Shown one piece after another: positions 57,371 to 64,000 of a stretch of DNA of 64,000 nt. Both the position numbers and the translations under genes were made by a program. The notes under the pieces are model-generated. The model worked only from the letters and a program-made list of their open reading frames with translations. It was not told the origin of the DNA and ran no database searches. The stretch comes from Neopestalotiopsis rosae. Taxonomy: Eukaryota > Ascomycota > Sordariomycetes > Amphisphaeriales > Sporocadaceae. Location: positions 7,254,001 through 7,318,000 of the forward strand of contig JALGAS010000001.1 in NCBI GenBank assembly GCA_023078685.1, read 5' to 3'. Position 1 is the stretch's first letter. Every line of letters starts with the position of its first letter.

Positions 57371-58665
57371 ATGGACAACTCGGTTATGACTGGAATTGGT
57401 GGGGATGCTCCCATGATGCTGGGACTTCTGTGGGGCTTCACCTCGGTGGCATTCGTCTTTGTTGTTCTGAGGTTGTATACCCGTATCAAGGTCGTCCAGG
57501 CATATGGACTCGACGACCACTTTTTTAATGCATCCTTTGTAAGTTGCAGATCGAGATGATGGTGCATCATATCTGGCAAATGCAACTAACATTACTGCCC
57601 TCCCAGCTCTCTCTTTTAATATACGACATCATGATGACGATAGCATCCTACTACGGCTTTGGTCAGGACATGACGGAGATTCTCGCGGTCAAGGGTACCA
57701 AGAAGGGTATGGAGACGATTACAAAGGCCATTCTATACTCTGCCATTGGACAGACGGTGCTCGTGTTTGGCACCGCTCTGTCGAAAACCTCGCTCGCCCT
57801 CTTCCTCCTCCGCCTCGTCACCACGCGCCGCGACCAGGTCGCCATCTGGGTCCCCAACTTCTTCCTCACCACCGCCATCATCGCCTCGCTCTTTGTGTTT
57901 TGGTTCTCGTGCGTCCCTGTCGCCTACCTGTGGGACCGGCGGCTCGACGGGTCCTGCCCGATCGACTCGGGCCACGTTGCGACCTATGCCGGCTGCTGGT
58001 CCGTGATTGTCGATTTCTTCTACGCCGCCTTCCCATGGTGGCTGCTGTGGAACCTCAATATGCCGAGACGGGAAAAGATGATCATCGGCATCTCCATGAG
58101 CCTGGGTGTGCTGGCGGGCGCGTGCGGCATCAAGCGCGCCATTGAGCTCAAGAAGCTGAGCAGCCCCAACTACCTCAAGGACGTGGTCGGCATCATCATC
58201 TGGCACGCCGCCGAGTTCTGCACCACGCTCATCTGCGTCGGCGTCCCCGTGTGCCGCCCCCTGTACCGGGACTGGTTCGGCACCTGGATGAGCGGCCGGC
58301 GCAGCGGCGACCAGGACCTCAGCGCCAGCGGCAATTCGGGGTGGATGAAGCACAAGGGCCACACGGGCGGCGGCGGCGGCGGCGTCTTTGCCATGCACAC
58401 CATTGGCGGCAGCGAGCTCAAGGCGCAGAATCCCAGCACCAACAACAGCGAGTCCCGCTACCACGAGAGCCGCCGGGACAGCCGGGCCACGGACGAGATG
58501 CTGGTGCTGCGCAGCGACGTGCACCGCTCCAAGCAGGACGCTTTCGCCGTCGGGGCTGCCGAGCGGGACAGCGGGAGTGAAGTCTCCATTCTCGGGCCGG
58601 AACATGAACACAACGCCTCGATCAAGGTGACGAAAGAGTTCCAGGTGGAGAGTCAAACTCCATGA
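57371..58665 (+). CDS. Rhodopsin-domain (SAT4-type) integral membrane protein
   Basis: Seven-TM fungal membrane protein of the large SAT4/PTH11-like rhodopsin-domain group. Exons 57371-57538 and 57607-58665; 408 aa. It has no CFEM domain, so it resembles the plain rhodopsin-domain type. Family marks: FVVLRLYTRIKVVQAYGLDDHF in the first loop, SKTSLALFLLRL, FWFSCVPVAYLWD and the WSVIVDFFYAAFPWWLLWNL helix, then MSLGVLAGACGIKRAIELK. The C-terminal 130 residues are cytosolic, with a Gly run (six Gly near residue 315) and many Ser, Arg and His. Members lie often in biosynthetic clusters with unproven roles. It sits between two P450 genes. Confidence 0.88.
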
Positions 58666-58899
58666 GCGACACCTACGATGGATTACGAAAATAAAAAGAG
58701 ATTTAGCGAGCGAGCGTGCGGTAATGATTAAATTTAGTGTACAATAGTATTGATATTTCAAATACCCATTATGTACTTTTCCGACTTTTCCGTTACGATA
58801 TCTTGCATCACGTGTGACCATATAACTTCAAACCTTCTTCATCTCGCATCATGCAACGACAAGGACTAAATGAAGAGATCATGATCCCGACACTCCATC

Positions 58900-60929
58900 T
58901 CAGGCAATTGGATCATACGTGACTCGAGCCACAAAATCTTTGACAAAGTACGTGGCAGCTGATTCTCGTTTCCATGGCTTTTCGGGATCGGCAATCTGAA
59001 AGTCGAAAGCTCTCAACAACTATTGAGAAGTTGATAAGTGGGGTATATCGCAAATATATCGTTGGAAGAGCATGTCGGACTCACCTCGACAAAGATCTTA
59101 TTAAACTCCAGTAGCGCCAGCGCTTTGCCCAGACACAACCAGCGGCCGTGGCCAAAGTTGAGATCCACTACCTTGCGGCGCCGCGCAGCCGTCTCGTCAT
59201 CAGTGTCGATGAAGCGCTCGGGTCGGAACACGTCCACATCCTCGCCAAAGACCTCGCGACTCCTCATAAGCCCGACCAGATTGATGTGCACGTCTGTTCC
59301 TGCTGGTAACATCTTTCCGCAGATGACTTCGCCGCCACCGGGTGGCACTCTCTTGGGGAAGCCGGCGGTTCCTGGCGTGGATATGCGGAGACCTTCATGG
59401 ATGACGGCCTGGATTGCGAGAGGCAGTTAGTCGTGGTGGAAGCAACCTGTGAGGATCGGGCCTAGTTGGATGCATACCTGCAAATATGGAAGATTCTTCG
59501 CTTCGTCTCCCTTGATTGGTGTCGAGATGCGCCCATTCTGAACACCCTCGGCAATCTCCTTCTTGAGCTTGTTGTACACGCGCGGTGCAGTCATGAGATA
59601 CAGCAGCGTCCCCCTCATGGTGTAACTGGAGGTTTCGATTCCGGCTAGCAACTGTATGGAAAGATCAAGTTCTGCTTGTAGAGGAGACAAGTCATGTTTA
59701 AGCCACTCGGCCTGGTGGAGATGTTAGCGATCAGCATGGTTTTCTTCCCTTTCTTCATTTTCATCAAAAGGTGCCTGGAGGTAGATGTCTTACCAGCATT
59801 GTATCTTGTGGCTTTTTGTCATTAGTGTCCGCTGTCTGACGTTTTACCGCGTTTTTGAGAAATCTGAGAACATGATTAGCGTGGAAAAGAACACTCGACG
59901 AGCAAAGGGATTGCCAACCCAAACCAACCAGTACGTGTATCTTCGCCAAACAGACGCAGAAATAGTGGCGAGAACATTACTCGTCGAACTATAGCAGTCT
60001 GTCAGTGGGCACTTTCTAGCGATCCATAATCACGTTTCTTTGTGGTGCCAGCTTTGTATGTGCCAATAGTCTCACAACAACGCAACATGATCGATTCGTG
60101 TACGGATGAAGACACATTGGAAACAGAGCGAGTCACGTACTGACTGGTACCAAGCCACACGACTGGACAAACTTCAACAGGCCATCGCCCACTTCCAGAT
60201 AATTGTAGTGGTCCTCCTCGGTAAGCAGATTGCCCCACGCTTCGCCTGTCCCCGCGAGGGTAATAAGGTCGACCTGGAAATGCTGGAGCAGCCGACCCAG
60301 ATCGAGAACAACGGCGCCGTCTCTGCTGTTGTCCACCTTACGCTTGAGCACGTCAACAAGGATGCTAAGCTGCTGGTCCACGTTGCTCTCAATGTCCATG
60401 AGACCCTTGCCAGAGAAGCCCGAGATGAGCTTGGCCTTGCGCTTGTCGTGGGCTACCGTGTCCAGCTCGCTGAGCACGGTGTCGCCATCGGGATTAAATC
60501 TGTGGCAGAGTCGAGATCAGTGATTAATGCCGGACGTCTACTTAAACAGGATCATTAGCATCAATTCACTGACCTGATACCTGCATACCAGTCACCACGT
60601 GGCCAAACGGAACGAGCCGAGTTGATCTTCCACAGAGCATCGGGATCGGCGATAAGCACATCATTGGGCGCGATGCGCACAATCTTGCCATATTTCTCTT
60701 GCAGGTCTCGGACAACGACGTGATAATGCCCTCCGAAAGACGCTCGGAATGCCCAAAAATTCGTGAGCGAGGCAGCCAAGGGGCCGGGAACGTGACTGAG
60801 ACGGTACCATTGAGTAGCCGTCTGTATTATCAAAATACCGACGATTGCAGCAATGGTGCTGAATATCGCCAGCCATGTGGCTCCATAGTCTTCAAGAGAT
60901 ATGCTAAAGCTATGCTTCGATGACTGCAT
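58900..60929 (-). CDS. Cytochrome P450 monooxygenase 2
   Basis: Second ER-type P450, clearly different from the first. Start ATG 60929; exon 1 ends at 60574 and exon 2 begins at 60499. A short third exon near 59985-59920 and several further exons follow to the stop at 58900. The N-terminal anchor is WLAIFSTIAAIVGILII, followed by LSHVPGPLAASLTNFW. The I-helix is LLAGIETSSYTM. ExxR is split by an intron (PYLQ, then AVIHEGLRI). The PERF segment is VFRPERFID. Haem loop: FGHGRWLCLGKALALLE. C-helix WPRGDWYAG. It resembles fungal pisatin-demethylase-like enzymes. The F/G-region exon junction at about 59920 (donor GTTGGC) is my least certain splice. Otherwise all motifs are intact. Confidence 0.88.
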
Positions 60930-61981
60930 GGTGAGAGGATAGTAGGGGAGGTGAGAAATTCGTCATGTATAATTCACTCAGGGGCCTGTGGTCGCTTTAT
61001 GCATTTCGTGGTCGTATCTCATCGAAGAATGGTTGGACTGAAGGTGAGGTTGGCACAGCCGGTAAGCACACGATGTGCCGTCCAGGATTATCTATTGCAT
61101 CTCTGCAGTGCCGTCAAGAGTGCGGCTGGTGAGGGACACGGGCGCGCACGGTTGAGATGCAACGCTCATTGGGTAAATGAAGCCTTTTATGAGGATATAA
61201 ACGCCGAAGTGCCGTCACTCTGCATGGAGATGAGAGCCGATGTCTCACAATGATCGGGGAATCAATGCTATATGTCTATACTTGGCAGCAATAGTATGCG
61301 ACGAGGATACAAATTGTAGTATACCCAACCCATACCAAAGCCACGGTAACGGTGCATCCCCGGGGTATCAAAAGGCAATTGAGGCAGGTAATGCCGACTT
61401 TCCGCGCTTCTCTTGCATACATCTCTGCCCAGCCGCTTGGCTATGCAGCATACAAGCGATCCAATCGAGTAGTGATGAACCTTCTTGTCATATGCAACTT
61501 GCTGACACCCGGTTGCACAACTCAAGGCGACCGATTCCAGCTAGTCAAAGGCAACGGCAAAGTTAGATTTAGAGTTGATTGTCTGAATAGTCTATCTACC
61601 CGTCTCGACTACCCGGGATCGATGCGGAAATAAATACGTATTACGGAAGCAAAATCAGCATGCCGATTTGACCTCAAATGGGAGCATTTTGGTTCTCTAG
61701 TAGCGCTATAAGACTTTTAGCAGTGTTGTTATATGTAAGACAGTTTGTGTCATAGCTATTTGTGATTTGTCAGTGATCGACTCTTGCATTCACATAGATG
61801 GAAGTGAAGGTGTATTTTCATGACGCTAAGAATTACTTCAGTATATACGATAATCTCACAAGTGAGTCTAGACCAGTCTCGAACCTCGAATGAGCTTAAG
61901 AAATCTTAGACGACCAACATCTACTAGAGCTCTCATCGATACGGACGCCGACCCCGATACTAGACGATGCCATACCATTAT
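60930..61981. other. Intergenic region between P450 2 and phosphoketolase
   Basis: P450 promoter and phosphoketolase 3' flank. No gene recognised. Confidence 0.45.
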
Positions 61982-64000
61982 CTATGAGGTCAAGTTGAGC
62001 TTCTCCAGCCTCTCCTTGTTCCTCTCGAGCAGGCCCTTTTGCTGCGGCCACTTCCAGTCGCTCAGGTACTCGGGGTCCATGCCAATCTCGTACGAGTGGT
62101 TGCGGGCGGCCAGCTGGGCGTTCTTGAGCTTCTCGCGCGCGGCCGCGCCCCGGTTGTGGAGGTGCGTCATGCGGTCAATGGCGTCAATGGCCAGGCTGAA
62201 GCGGTCGGTGCCGTTGCGGATGGCCAGCTCCAGGGGCGTGTCAATGTTGCCCTTTTCCCGGTAGCCCCGGACGTGGACGTTGTGGCTGCCGGCCCGGCGG
62301 TAGATGAGGCGGTGCACGAGCCACGGGTACGAGTGGAAGTTGAAGATGACGGGCTTGTCGTCGGTGAAGAGGGCGGCCCACTCCTGGTCCTTGAGGCCGT
62401 GGGGGTGGTCGTCGTGGTGGATGAGCTTGAACAGGTCGACGACGTTGACGCAGCGGATCTTGAGCTCGGGGAAGTTTTGCAGCAGCAGGTCAATGGCGGC
62501 GAGCGACTCGCAGGCCGCAATGTCGCCGCAGCTGGCCATGACCAGGTCGGGCTCCTCGCCGGCGTCGGTGCTGAATTGTGGCCAGATGCCGATGCCCTTG
62601 GTGCAGTGCTCGACTGCCTCCTCCATGGTGAGGTATTGTAGGTGCTCCTGCTTGTCGGCTACAATGACATTGACATAATTTGAGGACTTAAGGCAGTGGT
62701 CCATGGCTGTACCAGTCAGTACTCTACTTGATCTATTCCATTGCGTCAAGACTTACTCGAAAGGAGACAGTTTCCATCCGGCGGAAGATAAATGCGCACA
62801 ACTTCAGGGCTCTTGTTGCAGACAACATCGAGGAAGCCGGGATCTTGATGGGTGAAACCATTGTGATCCTGGCGCCACACCACGGCGGTGAGCAGAATAT
62901 TGAGAGAGGCAACTTGTGCACGCCACTCAACCTCCAAACACTTTTCGATCCATTTACAGTGCTGCGAACTATTAGTATATCTTCTTATAGTGGATTAGTG
63001 GTTCAACTTACCTGATTCACCATGGAATCAATAATGTGGATAAAGGGTTCGTAGCTGTTCAAAAGTCCGTGGCGACCACTGAGCACGTAACCCTCGAGCC
63101 AGCCCTCACAAGTGTGCTCGCTGAGCATTTCCATGACGCGACCAAAGGGCGACAGATTACCACCATCCGAGTCCTCTTCGAAATACTCGCCCAGCCACAC
63201 CTTCTTGCCAGCTTCATATACACCTCCCAGCTTGTTGGACTCCGTCTCATCCGGACCCAAGAGGCGGAAGTTGGTTGGGTTGGCCGCGATAATGTCTCTG
63301 AGGAAGTTGGCGCAGTTCTTCATGCTGCCCGCCTTGACGGCACCGCCCTGGTCAACTTTGATTTCGTACTGTTTGAAGTCGGGCATCTTGAGCGGCTTCT
63401 TAAGCAGTCCACCGTTGGCCACGGGGTTGGCACTCATGCGGCGGTTGCCAGCAGGACAGATGGCCTCCTGCAGCTCCTTGGAGATTCTTCCATCTTGGCC
63501 GAACAGCCGATCCGGCTCGTAGCTGCGCATCCAGTCCTCCAGAACCTTGAGATCGGCAGGATTAGTCTTGACGTCCGTGATGGGCACTTGATGCGCCCGC
63601 CAGAAGCCGCTCAGGTAGTGGTCGTTGAGCTTGCGTGGGCCGGTCCAACCCTTGGGCGTGCGGAGGATGATCATGGGCCACCGCGGGCGGAACGGCTTGC
63701 CCGAGTCGCGGGCCTGTTTCTGGAACTTCTTGATCTCCTTGACGCAGTGCTCGAGGGTGCTGGCCATTGCCTGGTGCATGGACTCAATGTCGTCGCCCTC
63801 GACAAAGTACGGCTCCCAGCCGTAGCCCTTGAAGAGCTGCGCAATCTCCTGGTGGGGAATACGGGCAAGGAGGGTAGGGTTGTTGATCTTGTACCCGTTG
63901 AGATGCAAGACTGGAAGCACAGCTCCGTCGGTGATGGGGTTGAGGAACTTGTTGCTATGCCACGAGGTGGCCAACGGACCCGTCTCGGCCTCACCGTCTC
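61982..64000 (-). CDS. Xylulose-5-P/fructose-6-P phosphoketolase (5'-truncated by window)
   Basis: TPP-dependent enzyme splitting xylulose-5-phosphate (or fructose-6-phosphate) with phosphate into acetyl phosphate and glyceraldehyde-3-phosphate (or erythrose-4-phosphate). Visible exons: 64000-63012, 62961-62757, 62706-61982, about 639 codons. Bacterial and fungal enzymes are near 800 aa, so roughly 160-180 N-terminal residues lie beyond the window. The visible part starts in [18 protein letters not shown], the TPP/Mg region. It continues with [67 protein letters not shown] and [11 protein letters not shown], all typical. The C-terminus has [24 protein letters not shown]. Splice joins are confirmed by the family sequence. 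Cytosolic carbon metabolism; probably the right boundary of the accessory block. Confidence 0.95.

Noticed and set aside
57733..58821. 362-codon minus-strand open frame
   Set aside because: Antisense shadow of the rhodopsin-domain gene; composition driven by GC-rich codons of the real gene.
1..64000. CRISPR arrays, phage or plasmid functions
   Set aside because: No regularly spaced direct repeats or relevant genes; the DNA is clearly fungal nuclear.

Overview
The window reads as nuclear DNA of a filamentous ascomycete. Genes are split by short introns (about 50-110 bp, GTAAGT-type donors, CTAAC-like branch points, CAG/TAG acceptors). Typical fungal families are present: two Zn2Cys6 regulators, a DHA-type MFS pump, a rhodopsin-domain (SAT4-type) membrane protein, P450s, a BBE-type flavoprotein and a phosphoketolase. 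A Sordariomycete, possibly Hypocreales, fits the style, but that is inference; I cannot name a species. No CRISPR, phage or plasmid feature is visible. Gene models were made by hand from splice signals, frame continuity and family motifs.

Region 1 (1-21 kb) is mostly conserved housekeeping: a mitochondrial-type peroxiredoxin, an intron-containing tRNA-Arg(ACG), a Zn2Cys6 regulator followed by an MFS drug-type transporter, an Ariadne RBR ubiquitin ligase, a divergent TMA16/EXO1 pair, and MAM33. The regulator and the transporter carry the same palindrome, CCGCCG-N4-CGGCGG, in their upstream regions. This suggests a local autoregulated pump module.

Region 2 (21-30 kb) is gene-poor. It holds a broken copia-type gag relic, a seven-repeat PLL-like lectin gene, and several kilobases with only repeats.

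Region 3 (30-38 kb) carries an HxxxD (BAHD/trichothecene-type) acyltransferase, a secreted GH35 beta-galactosidase and a secreted lactonase-type beta-propeller.

Region 4 (38.7-61 kb) looks like an accessory metabolic block. It holds a BBE-like FAD oxidoreductase, a sugar-porter MFS, a phytanoyl-CoA-dioxygenase-like enzyme divergent from a Zn2Cys6 regulator, two tandem O-methyltransferases, a hypothetical protein with an N-myristoylation-like start, two P450s and a rhodopsin-domain membrane protein. No PKS, NRPS, terpene cyclase or prenyltransferase is visible. It is therefore either a tailoring or catabolic cluster without its core, or a chance grouping. The window ends inside a phosphoketolase gene (minus strand) whose 5' end lies beyond position 64000.
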